This document shows positions 12,901 through 22,734 of a DNA stretch of 64,000 nt, piece by piece. Made by a program: the position numbers and the translations under genes. Below the pieces are notes generated by a model. It was not told where the DNA came from, ran no database searches, and saw only the letters and a program-made list of their open reading frames with translations. The stretch comes from Argentina anserina (lineage: Eukaryota > Streptophyta > Magnoliopsida > Rosales > Rosaceae). The stretch is from NCBI RefSeq assembly GCF_933775445.1, contig NC_065875.1:27279555-27343554 (forward strand). The letters are read 5' to 3'. Within the stretch, counting starts at the first letter, position 1, and each line of letters starts with the position of its first letter.

Positions 12901-14798
12901 AAACTCCAGTATACAATAGCTATGTGGAGCTCTGTTTCACTTGTTTAGGAGTTTGGAGGTTATACCATAATATGAATCCAATCTATGTTTTACTGATCCC
13001 TGATGCTGATTGGGTCAGAGGTGTGGAGAAAAGGCATTTGAAAAGTTATGGGAAGTTGGTCTCCATTGATGTTCACCAGCTCATTCCAGCTGCTCAGAAT
13101 TATTGGGGTTCAGAACTGCTCTCTGTTGGCATCAAAGTTTTGGAAAAGCTCGAGGCACTATTCAAGTACCCACCAAAGAACTCTGGCACCACATTCTTCC
13201 AGTGCAAGGCTCTTACCCTTATTTATGATGTGGCAAGATATCTATTGGATTCCGCATGTTTGAAGCCAAGGAATCATTATACGTCGACATTACAGAAGCT
13301 TGTTACATTTTCGACTACGCAGTATGTTGCTTACATCTTTCCTTTAGATTGGAGGAATTCATTGGGACAGAACATGATTTCTCTCAGAAGAACTGATGCC
13401 TCAAAGAATGTGCTGAATCAAGTGATAGCTGATTATGCCAGTTTGAAGAATGAGCTGTCTTATGGCCAGATTGGAAGGATTGCAATGATCATTCTGGGGT
13501 CAGGTAAGCTGAATACTGAACTCTCTAGTGAGCTTGTGAAAAAACTTGAATTTCATGCACCATGGAAGGCCTTCATTGAGAATCTCTGTGCGAGCATTGG
13601 ACCTGGAAGTACCAGTCATGAGCCAATAAAGTTGTCTGTCATGCAGTGGTTACATGAGGCTTTGGTTGAAACTTATAGTGCTAATTGGGGGGAGATTCCT
13701 GACTACATATCACCTGGGTGCTTCTTGTATCTTGTTGAGCGCCTTCTGTTTTCCGCAAGTTGCTTTCAAGGTTTTGTTATCACTACAAGTTCATGCTTTA
13801 TTGAATGGCTGATATACCAGGATGAAGATACCAGCTCACGTTCCATAGTGACTGGTGGGCGTCCTTCTCTGGGACGCATTCTTCCTTTTTTGATTGAGGT
13901 TGTTCGTGGTTGTATTTTTAACATGCAGAATATGATTGAATGGATTCAGAAGTCTGACAGAAATTGGAGGAAGTATTACCAGCCACTCATGCTGCGATTG
14001 GTTACCGTCTTGTGTTTGATTCATTTGAACTTCAATTCGTGTTTGGATATAATCCATGAGCTGCTGGGGAGGAACTACATAACTGAACTCCTTCCATGGG
14101 AGTTTTTCGATGCACTTAGGAGGAGGAGGAAGCACAATTCTCTCAGTTTAAATGTGAATGTGCTTGCTGGAGCTCTCAAGAAGATTGATAATACTTTGGT
14201 GATCGCAAGTTTTGGGCCTGATTGTTCCAGATTCTTCTGTTCAGATGCCATCTTTGTCGACATGACGGTCAAGCAATCCAAGGATGACATATTGAGAAAA
14301 TGGTTTCCAAATCCGCCTGTCACTCAAGTTGGATCTGTTGGTGCTGAAGGTAGTGGTTCATGCAGTGTGACCGCTGCAAATGATTCTAAGGCAGGGAAGG
14401 GTTCTAAGCTCCATCCTCCAGACTCCAGCTTGTTAAAACAGACTGACGTTGCAGCTGAGAAGCAGCATGAAGCTGAAGACAGTCCCAGTAAAGATGAGGG
14501 TGATTGCCCATCCAAATCGTCAGATCAGCAGTCGGAGCATCATGACGTCAAAGACAGCCACACAAAGGGCGAGGAGGAAAACAACGCATCCAGCCCCACG
14601 AAAGGCGAGGAGGAAAACAACGTATCCAGCCCCACAAAAGGCGAGGCGGAAAACAACGCATCCAGCAAATCGAATCAAACAAGCCAACAAGGTGCTGATA
14701 CTTCCATCACATCTAGCAGTAAAGAAGCTGGAACCAAGTCGAAGAACAAGCCAAAGGGCAAGAACAAGAAAAACAAGAAGAAAGGAGGCCGGAAATAG
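3935..14798 (+). CDS. Dual-helicase giant protein (SEN1/UPF1-like plus UvrD/TRANK1-like cores)
   Basis: Twelve exons: 3935-4042, 4720-5262, 5634-6830, 6929-7256, 7485-7740, 7827-8043, 8187-8539, 8645-9157, 9569-10760, 11121-11474, 11565-11802, 11941-14798. They sum to 8157 bases, exactly 2718 codons plus TAG, and every junction keeps frame. The start is [14 protein letters not shown], matching plant relatives that begin just before an [11 protein letters not shown] motif. The first core has Walker A GPPGTGKT (about residues 271-278), motif II DEAA (578-581) and GDERQLPAT. The second core has GRSGTGKT (about 1099-1106), IDEVQD (1383-1388), SGDTAQTI and a [10 protein letters not shown] motif VI. 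After it come TPR-like helices ([17 protein letters not shown]), then a long helical region and a low-complexity charged tail with a lysine-rich end. Plant databases usually call this family TPR and ankyrin repeat-containing protein 1-like. Function unknown; nucleic-acid unwinding is inferred from the motifs only. Confidence 0.88.
14560..14672 (+). repeat. Three imperfect 36 bp coding repeats ([12 protein letters not shown])
   Basis: In the C-terminal tail of the dual-helicase protein a 12-residue unit, (T/P)[11 protein letters not shown], is repeated three times with small changes (A to V, E to A). The DNA copies differ at only a few positions, so the expansion is recent. The repeat number is probably variable between alleles. 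Confidence 0.85.
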
Positions 14799-15068
14799 CC
14801 AAGTCGCATCGCCCTGAAATTTCATGTACTTTGGAAACTCATATTATCTGATGTAACTCGATCATATTATCTGTAGCTACTGCATTTTATTTCATGAAGT
14901 TGTTACAAATCTGCGCAGAGCTAAATGCATTGCAGTAGAGATCACAGCAAGAAAAGATTGAACTGCTATTAGAGAAACTCGAACGAAACAAAAATGTCTG
15001 GCCTTTTTATTTTCGACAGATAACAAAACTCTATAACAATGCTAGAGGGAACAAGCATCATCTTCTGC

Positions 15069-16064
15069 TCAATTCTCATCGCTGCCGAAAAGCTTGATTC
15101 TTGACAATGGCTTCCTGAGGTAGCCATCCACCTCAAACTTCTTCGGCGAAAGCTGCCTGTACTTCTCAAACTGCTCCTTGGCCTCATCATTCCTCTCCAG
15201 CAAGCTGTAAATCATTCCTCTACAAAAGTAAGGCCTGAAGTCTTTAGGATCTTCCTTGACTAATTCATTGTAGCTACTCAAAGCATCATCCACATTCTTC
15301 TGCAGAAACTGTATCTGCGCCATGATCAGCTTCACGTCTCTGGCCTCCTTGACTTTGTTTTCTTCCTCCGCCACCTTCAGCGCCTCCTCCAGCCGCCGGA
15401 GCACGGCGTGGCCCTCGCCGGAGCGGTCCATGAGCAGAGCGTTCTCGAACAAGGCCTCGAACGAGAGCGGATTCGACTCGAGAATTTCCTCGAACACCTG
15501 CCGTGCACTGTCGAGCTCTCCCATCTCGCTCAGAACTCTCGCCGTCAGGAACTTCCACTCCGTCACGGCCGGCTGCGCCGCCGTGAGGCGGTTGAGGATC
15601 TTGAGCGCCTCGTCGTCCTCGCCGTTCTCGAGCTTCTGCTGGAGGAGCGACTTGAGCGCGGCGACGGCGTCGGAGTTGGAGCCGAGGAAGTCGGACAGCG
15701 GCGAGGCTTGGTTGCTCTCGTCTTTGACCTGAGAAGCCGCCGGAGCGGCTTCTTCTTGTTGCTGTTCGGAGACGGTGGCCGGCGGGTGGTCGGCGCGGGC
15801 GAGGAGCTTGGAGGAGCTGTGGAAGGCGGTGGCGGTGAGGCCGACGAGGATGGCGGCCTTGGCGTATTGCTTGGCGGTTTGGAGAATGGAGGAGGAGGAG
15901 GAGGAGGGGTGGTGGTTGGTGGAGGCGGAGACTTTGAGGGCATTGTGGGAATTGGGAGGGGCAAAACGGAGAAGAGAAAATTGGGTGGGTTTGGTAGGAG
16001 GAGTGAGCTTGATTTGGAAGAGCGATGAACAAGATGACGAGGAGGCTAGAGTTGAAGAGTTCAT
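15069..16064 (-). CDS. SG1: SLOW GREEN 1, chloroplast TPR protein
   Basis: Single exon, 331 residues. The N-terminus is a serine-rich plastid transit peptide (MNSSTLASSSSCSSLFQIKL). Around residue 65 there is a short hydrophobic segment (AKAAILVGLTATAF) that could anchor it in a membrane. The rest is helical TPR repeats: LKSLLQQKLENGEDDEALKI, then WKFLTARVLSEMGELDSARQ, and near the end YFCRGMIYSLLERNDEAKEQ. In Arabidopsis SLOW GREEN 1 is needed for early chloroplast development. The coding strand is GC-rich in the first two thirds, which produces long spurious frames on both strands. The neighbour at 14798 is convergent, leaving about 270 bp for both 3' ends. Confidence 0.88.
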   Translation of the reverse strand: MNSSTLASSSSCSSLFQIKLTPPTKPTQFSLLRFAPPNSHNALKVSASTNHHPSSSSSSILQTAKQYAKAAILVGLTATAFHSSSKLLARADHPPATVSEQQQEEAAPAASQVKDESNQASPLSDFLGSNSDAVAALKSLLQQKLENGEDDEALKILNRLTAAQPAVTEWKFLTARVLSEMGELDSARQVFEEILESNPLSFEALFENALLMDRSGEGHAVLRRLEEALKVAEEENKVKEARDVKLIMAQIQFLQKNVDDALSSYNELVKEDPKDFRPYFCRGMIYSLLERNDEAKEQFEKYRQLSPKKFEVDGYLRKPLSRIKLFGSDEN

Positions 16065-16150
16065 GGTTAAACCAATTCAGACTGGTTCTGCTTCTCTACA
16101 AGGCTTTGGGGGTTCAAGGAATAAGAGAGAGAGCTAAAAGTCGCTGGTGT

Positions 16151-16158
16151 ATATATAA
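16151..16158 (-). promoter_or_regulatory. TATA box of the SLOW GREEN 1 gene
   Basis: TATATATA on the minus strand, within CTTATATATACACC, 87 bp upstream of the ATG at 16064. Spacing allows a leader of about 55-60 bases. Inferred from position and sequence only. Confidence 0.5.
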
Positions 16159-16432
16159 GCTCTGGTGTTACTTGCCATTTTACCAACTACCCTTCTCTAG
16201 AAGCAAAGCATTAGTCGAGAGAGTGCTTCATAGTTCATACCATTCATTACCTGTGATGGGTGACATATTCAACAACTTGATTTTTTGAAATGCTGTATAG
16301 ATAGAGGCATCAATGGTGAAATGATGCATTGGAGGAGTTGTATTAAGTTACATATTTACAATGGGGGTTTTGTTTCTGGAAGCAACATGAGATTGAACAA
16401 GGAGGCGATGCCGGAGTAGTGGGGAGATTGGA

Positions 16433-19400
16433 TTAGATGCCCAGCCGCTTGACGCCGCATTCAGAGCAGAATTTGGAGGTTTCTCTCAGGTACTGGGTTC
16501 CGCATTCGTCACAAAACTTGGCGGGGTTCGAAGGCTGGCATAAAGAGCAATTCATAAGGATCAGTAAGCAGAATTTAGTCACTGACGGTTGCCATTTGAA
16601 ATCACATAACCATCACTTGTAGTGGATTCATTACACAACAAAGAGAACAATAAGTAAAACGGAGTGTTTTAACAATGACATCAACAGAAGAAAGTGAAGG
16701 ACAAACTAGCATCAGTGCTCATTGCAGCTGCAGTTTTATAGATTTGCCTTGTTGGTAACACTATAGTATGGCAACTGATGTTTTGTACAGGATCTTTCAT
16801 ACACTTTGATATCAATATGAAAAGTAATATAGATACTCACCAATACATGTAAGCGTCCCCCTACATGTTGTAAGCAAGCCATGTGTTGCGATATGGTTGA
16901 CGAATGATGAGCATGATGAGGTATATCAGATAGGTGAGAGGTTGGACCGCATTCATGGTTTTGGGAATAGTGAACAGCGTGCTGATTTTGGTGCATGGGC
17001 TGGTGATGGTTTTGATGAACAGTTTGAAACTGAGATTGAAGTGACAGAGGTTGCATATGATGATGCTTGGATGGAGTCTCCTGTTGATTCTGTGGCTGCC
17101 AGGACGAGAAACACATTTATATCATCAACAAAAACATTAAGGGAAGCACATTAGCAAATTCAATAAAGCAAAAGCCATACAGAGCAACATTAATCTATAA
17201 GTAGTTTTCCAAAATAGAGATCTCCACGACCACTCTAGAATCCAAGATGAAAGATGACCACACTATACTTGGGTTCTAAGCAGATGAAAGTCTTGCTGTT
17301 GTTGGTTGCACATCAATAGAAGTGTATGTCAATAGTTTCAACACTACCAATTGCTGGTAATCTCTACCCACACAACCTAATAACTAGTGTTCAATGTTGT
17401 AGGACTGGCAAATATGCATGTTGATTACTTTCTAAGAAGATATATATTTCAGTAATAAAATTGGCATGATGGTGATACAATTAATCAGAATACCTAATGT
17501 CTTTGGAGAGGACGAGTCCTCTCCCCAAATCAATTTTCGCCGAAGCATATTCCCTTTCTTAAGATGATCCAACAAACCTAAGTGTAAAGATCAATTTTGA
17601 ACTGCTCATGTGAATCCAAGATCTAATATAGTTCCAATATGCTGATAATCCGGTCAAAAGATAAGACAACAGTTATGAAATTAATTCTTACTTCATTTAC
17701 AGAGCGGAATCCTTGGGCAGCAGCCAACATAGAAGAATTGTCAGGTGCAGGATACGACTGAAAAAGAAAAAATCACATATATGCGTTCAATTTATTTGTA
17801 AAGTTGAACAATTACGACATAACAACAAAGGTCACCCCATAAATAACTTGAAGTTTTAACGGCATTATGATTAGATCAGGCATACTATACGACAATGAAA
17901 TTATTGTAAGATGTATGGGGCTCTCTTAGTAAGACACCCTTAATAAAGTTTTAATGGCATTATGATTAGATCAAGCATACCATACATGAACAAAAAATAT
18001 TGTAAGATGTATATGCATCTAAGACCTATGTCATTATAAGTTTGACAATACAATTGTTCAACAAAATCCCATTCTCCATGGTGGAATTAACCTTCAACTC
18101 CTTTTGTTAATGTGATGTAATTAGCTTTGTACTATTTAAGAAACAATTTGCATCAAGGCATTGAGCTTACAGGTAAACCGAGTATGTTAGGAGAAGAGTT
18201 TGATGGAACACGCCTATACTTGTGTCTTGGAGAGTAGAACTTAAAGTCTTGAGCAGAGACAGCCACTTCATTCCGACCAGTCAATCTTATGAACCTGCAA
18301 CAAAGAGCAGACTAGTCATTAATCTTGTCCGATCAACTTGGTCACTTCACTTCTGATAAACTCATGTAAAGCGAGTAACAGGACATTTAGTAACAGATTA
18401 GCAGTCACCAAACATACCACTCAGCTTCATCAATAGGTAGGCTATTTGGTTTCTCAACAATATCCAAACCATTTACTACCACAAATCGGACACGCTTCTC
18501 TTCTTGTACAACCAACTCTGGAAATCTTGTCCTAGTTTCAAGGGAAGTGGCCAATTCTCTTCTCTTAAACGAATACGGTCCTAACGAAACAAAGAACAAT
18601 TCTTTAAGGCCATTCACTCTTCACATTGCTCAATTCAACATCATATCTACTGTTAAAACTCATTACCTTTCTTGGGAAATTTCTTAGCCAGCAATCTATA
18701 CAAACCACCAGCTGCTTCAAGAGCAACACCAATAGTCTTTTCGCGAAATCCACCCAAGGAAGCAAGCCTATTGTCCACATCATTAACAAGAGTTTCGTAC
18801 ATATTTGCAATATACATCAACGGCAATGCGAACCTCGGGTCTCCTTCAAGCTGTACCTCCCCAAGCTTCCTCTTACTAAGCTTATCTTGCCCGGACTGAG
18901 CACTGTAATCACCGCCACCACTAACCTCACTATCAATCGCTTCGATCACATGTTCACTTATAAAATGATCCACCACAAGTTGCAGAAACCTCGCCCTAGA
19001 TGACTCAATCGGTGACACATCTACTCCGAAATTGATTCAAATAATCAGTACATAAAATGTAGCATAAATTGAATGAGAGTTGAATTGAGATATGAGTTTG
19101 CTGCTACCTTGGAGGCATAGAATGTCGTATGTAGCTCTGGAGCTAGACGACCCGTCGTTGTCGAGACTAGACCGCTCGTCGTCCACGCCGACGCCGTGAA
19201 TCGGGAGAGAGTTGGAGAAGGACTCGTGGATGCAGTCGCTGACGACGGCGCTGGAGTCGTCGTCGTTGTCGAGGACGCCGTCGTCGACTGCGTCCGCGGC
19301 GACGATGGATTCGAGCTTGGCGGAGGAGCGGGAGTCGACGACGACGGCGTTGTTGAGGTCGTGGTGGAGAGGGCTGCCGGCGATGAAGGAATTGGGCGGC

Positions 19401-19447
19401 GGCGGCGATCTCATGTTGTAGTGCTGCAACGGAACCCTACTCCCCAT
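16433..19447 (-). CDS. Conserved plant protein with C-terminal zinc ribbon
   Basis: Seven exons (plus coordinates 19108-19447, 19020-18667, 18580-18418, 18294-18171, 17757-17692, 17095-16841, 16534-16433) total 1404 bases, 467 residues, all in frame. The protein starts MGSRVPLQHYNMRS, which I recall as the conserved start of this family; a longer open frame runs upstream but its sequence is not protein-like. The middle has a conserved helical block (DPRFALPLMYIANMYETLVN) and a block around FIRLTGRNEVAVSAQDFKFY. A histidine/glutamine-rich low-complexity exon follows (about residues 350-434). The last exon carries a CxxC...CxxC zinc ribbon (C442, C445, C457, C460: KFCDECG and KFCSECG). Relatives are widespread in plants and, as far as I know, of unknown function. 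Confidence 0.82.
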
Positions 19448-20171
19448 TTTCGATTCTTCTTCTTCTTCTTCTCTTTCAACCGGAAACTGAAAACCGAAAA
19501 CTGAAAATGTAACGGCTATGTAGACTGAGAAATTTAGCAAAGGAATCCAAGCCTCAGACCGTACCTCAGGTTCTGGATCCAAGCCTGACTCTTGTTCCAA
19601 GCCAGGGTTTCAGTCCTTTATATACAATGTGGGTGTGGGATAGAGTAAGGGCACCCTCATGCTTCTTCGGATGGTCCTCTCTGTAGTCAAGACTTGACAA
19701 ACTCACTTCAATGTTCCAGTAAATGAGAAGATTGAATGTCAACCCGCAATGCAAGGCGCTTTGGTACTCAATTTATTTATACGTTGTGCACTAAAAAATT
19801 TCTAGTAAAGTTTATAGGTGCATGAATCTCTTCATCGTATTTAGCATTTATGAATTTCTCAATAGAAAAAAAATTAACGAAATTGTTTGTTTAAATTTTT
19901 TATTTCAATTTACGTCAATTCAGTTATATTCCAAATTTTTCATGTAACCAAACAAGAAAAATTACATCACGACACGTTTCTCTGGTAAATTAAAGATGTC
20001 GTAAAGGTAACATATTTGTCAATGATGAAGAGTCCTAGCTATAATCAGATTATTCAACCATACACAATATCTAGAAGATCAAAATACCCTCCAATCCAAC
20101 ACTATTGCATAGAACTCTAAAATCTGGAGATACAATAATCTCCACGATCATATGTAACATGAATGAAGAAA

Positions 20172-20771
20172 TCAAACGTCTAGAACACAAGCGGTACACT
20201 TGCATATAGAGTTGCGACAAATGGGACAAGATGGATGAAGCTTCAACCAAGAGTCGATACAAATCAAATGGAACATGTGATCACATGAAGGCAGAACACG
20301 GCAAGACTCGCCCTCCTCAAAATCCTCCATGCAAATAACACAATGCTCTCGACTACTACTACTAATACTACTCCTTTGATCTTCTTCTTCATCTTCATGT
20401 TGAGCTTCACTGTAAATAACGCCCGGTGGTAGCACCATCTCCAAATCCTCTAGCCATGCTTGGTTATTGTGTACAGGCCCGACGACCGGATACACGTAAA
20501 TCTGAAGTCGATCACGAGGATAGGGCCGTCTGTGTGTTTGAGTTTGAAATAACGAGAGACTTGATAATCGGCCGGCGGGAATAATCTGATCAAGAACTGA
20601 GAAGACAACGAAACATACGACTATAACGATAACCGGTATCAGAATTGCACCAGTTGTAGTATCTAATGCTTCAGTTATCAGAAAAAATATAGCTGCAATA
20701 CAAAGAGCTGAAATGACAGATTGAAAGGTGAGAGGGTTTGAAGAAGAAGAAGAGGAGGGAGGAGTTGGCAT
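20172..20771 (-). CDS. Membrane-anchored RING-H2 protein (putative E3 ubiquitin ligase)
   Basis: Single exon, 199 residues. After a serine-rich start there are two hydrophobic segments (about 17-34, VISALCIAAIFFLITEAL, and 41-60, GAILIPVIVIVVCFVVFSVL). The C-terminal RING-H2 has all eight ligands: C144, C147, C163, H165, H168, C171, C182, C185 (CVICMEDF, CDHMFHLICIDSWL, CPIC). This is the ATL-like layout of membrane segment then RING, but I do not see the GLD motif usual in ATL proteins, so it may belong to another plant RING-H2 group. An extra cysteine-rich tail (CKCTACVLDV) follows the domain. Substrates unknown. Confidence 0.85.
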   Translation of the reverse strand: MPTPPSSSSSSNPLTFQSVISALCIAAIFFLITEALDTTTGAILIPVIVIVVCFVVFSVLDQIIPAGRLSSLSLFQTQTHRRPYPRDRLQIYVYPVVGPVHNNQAWLEDLEMVLPPGVIYSEAQHEDEEEDQRSSISSSSREHCVICMEDFEEGESCRVLPSCDHMFHLICIDSWLKLHPSCPICRNSICKCTACVLDV

Positions 20772-21112
20772 GATGGGTAATGGATGTGGATTTGTTACTT
20801 ACTAAACGAATTCGTAGTAATTTATTGGAAAACATGTTAGCAGAGGTGTAATTGGGATAAATAAAGATTATCCCCTAAAAACCTCCATTTGGAGAAATTA
20901 TCTTTAGCAATTAAATTATCATTTATGTCTCATTGACAGATGAAGTTGGCAATTTTGGATAGATTTTGCATGGAATCTGGACATCTAGAGCATTATACTG
21001 GTTCATGAATTATATTAGGCTTCATTACTTTGGGTAGCAAAATGAGATATTTGGAATTGAATTACGTTGATTACCATAGTTGGCTTTACCTTGACCAAAT
21101 CAAATCGAGTAC

Positions 21113-21119
21113 TATAAAT
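21113..21119 (+). promoter_or_regulatory. TATA box of the defensin-like gene
   Basis: TATAAAT, 74 bp before the ATG at 21187. It supports a real, separately transcribed small gene at this place. Confidence 0.5.
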
Positions 21120-21186
21120 CAATTATCATAACAACAGTATCTTCACTTACTAACTAAACGGAAATTGTGGCTTTCAGAGAATCAGA

Positions 21187-21471
21187 ATGTCGACTACGAA
21201 AATGGCCTTCTTTGTCATGCTCCTGGTTATTGCATGTTAGTCTCTCTTACTATCTCTTCCCCTGGTACATTGAAATTTATGTTGATGTTTTGGTGTTGCC
21301 GTGTATGGTGGCGCAGGTTCACCAACTTCGCAGGTTTTTGCCGGAAATGAAGCGGGGATGCAGCTCGAAATTGGAGTTCCATGTTGGTCGGATTCTGATT
21401 GTGCACACCGCTGTTTAGATTTTCAAGATGGCAACTGTGACTACAAAATACAGTTCTGCAGCTGTTTTTAA
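21187..21471 (+). CDS. Secreted defensin-like cysteine-rich peptide
   Basis: Two exons, 21187-21235 and 21317-21471, joined by an 81 bp intron (GTTAGT donor, GGCGCAG acceptor), 67 residues. Exon 1 encodes MSTTKMAFFVMLLVIA, a signal peptide, and cleavage is likely near SQVFA. The exon 2 product has six cysteines spaced C-x5-C-x3-C-x7-C-x6-C-x1-C, ending CSCF and stop. That spacing, the signal peptide on a tiny first exon and the phase-1 intron are typical of plant defensin-like (DEFL) genes. The second intervals fit the alpha-helix (CxxxC) and the final strand (CxC) of the cysteine-stabilised fold. The usual first and last cysteines of eight-cysteine plant defensins are absent, so this is the six-cysteine form. 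Roles in this class range from antimicrobial defence to pollen-pistil signalling; which applies here is unknown. Confidence 0.78.
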
Positions 21472-22734
21472 GCAATCACAACAGTCCGAGATTTCTGCTA
21501 ATAAATGGCACAATGCATGCAATATGCAAATAAAACCATCAACTCCGCAAACCGATGGCAGAGATTGTGATCTGTTTGTTGGAATAAAACATCTATGTTA
21601 TATATATAAGAAAAAATATGGAATAAACTCAGTTTTTGGAAAATGGTTGAACCATATCATTGAATCTGAGGTACACTGATTGCATTTGCATACAAATGAT
21701 AAGAATATGGAAGCTATCCAATTTTTTGTATATGATGTGGCGGGGAGGTAAAGACCTGACCCCATAAATGGCATAAAATCAGAAACAAAAAAAAGATGGA
21801 AGTGAGGGCCATATCTGTGTTCTTCTGAACATTCATTTTCAGAGATACCCCTCCACTGCCTCAAGTAATGTACCACATCACTGTCACTGGCATCACCAAG
21901 CCACCACCGTGGAAATACAGCCGTACTTCCAACACCACTCTTGGTCTCCAATTCCACTCCTAAATCACACATTAAACTCCCGACCACAACATGCCTCTTC
22001 AGAACTACTGTCGCTGTGCAACAACAACACTATCACTGCTCCTGCCATCTGTATCATTATATTATTAGATGGTAGTTAAACAATCAATACTAATCCATCG
22101 TAAATCTGTGCTACGGGAAGTAACTTATCCAAAGCTTACAGTATTTCAACTGTAACTGCAACAACTAAAGGTCTCGTTTTAGGCTTTTAGCTGCTTGAAG
22201 AAAGGGCCACATCCAGGCAAAATATCATAGTATTAATCTAATATGTAGAGTGAGATTAAAACCTTGATAGTGTGGCTCGCCGAAAGCATCATTCAGTTCC
22301 AGATCACCTCATTTGGGTCACTCATCTCCTTAATTTCACGCTGCAGACTCCATGTTAGCCCTGACATCCCTCCCGAATATCCAGCTGCCATGTGTTTTAC
22401 AGTAGTCAGTTTATGATACAGCAGCTTAAAGGATTCAAGAAGCAGATGTGAGGAGGTTAGTTTTACTGACTTGATTTATGATACACCCGAACAGGGAATA
22501 AAAGCTCACCCCGGAAAAAAGATTGAGGTTTTGAAAGTAGCAGAGTTTGCTTAATTAGACCATGAAGAAGCTTTTAATATGTCTCCATGGATGTTGTCGT
22601 AGTTTATCAGCGGCACGAAGCACAACTTCTGCAACATATTGTCCTATCCAGATAGAAACCGATTCAAATAGTGACACCTGGACTTTTGGATATCAACTCA
22701 ATAACAAGCTACGATAATCATCAGTTTGCCCAGT
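21472..22734. other. Intergenic region, convergent 3' sides
   Basis: Contains the 3' flank of the defensin-like gene and, on the minus strand, the probable 3' UTR of the PPR gene. A 129-codon minus-strand frame (21598-21987) has no family I recognise and no splice-linked partners. Nothing else supportable. Confidence 0.35.

Noticed and set aside
13836..14323. Antisense frames in the last exon of the dual-helicase gene.
   Set aside because: The sense strand is a continuous conserved reading frame; antisense frames are shadows.
15286..16032. Long arginine/proline-rich frames on both strands over the SLOW GREEN 1 gene (including a 206-codon plus-strand frame).
   Set aside because: They arise from GC-rich third positions of the real gene, have low-complexity composition and no family.
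16897..17154. Plus-strand frame of 85 codons over the His/Gln-rich exon.
   Set aside because: Antisense shadow of the spliced zinc-ribbon gene, which has matched splice sites and conserved sequence.
21598..21987. Minus-strand 129-codon frame downstream of the PPR gene.
   Set aside because: No recognisable family, no linked exons; most likely 3' UTR or intergenic sequence. Cannot be fully excluded.
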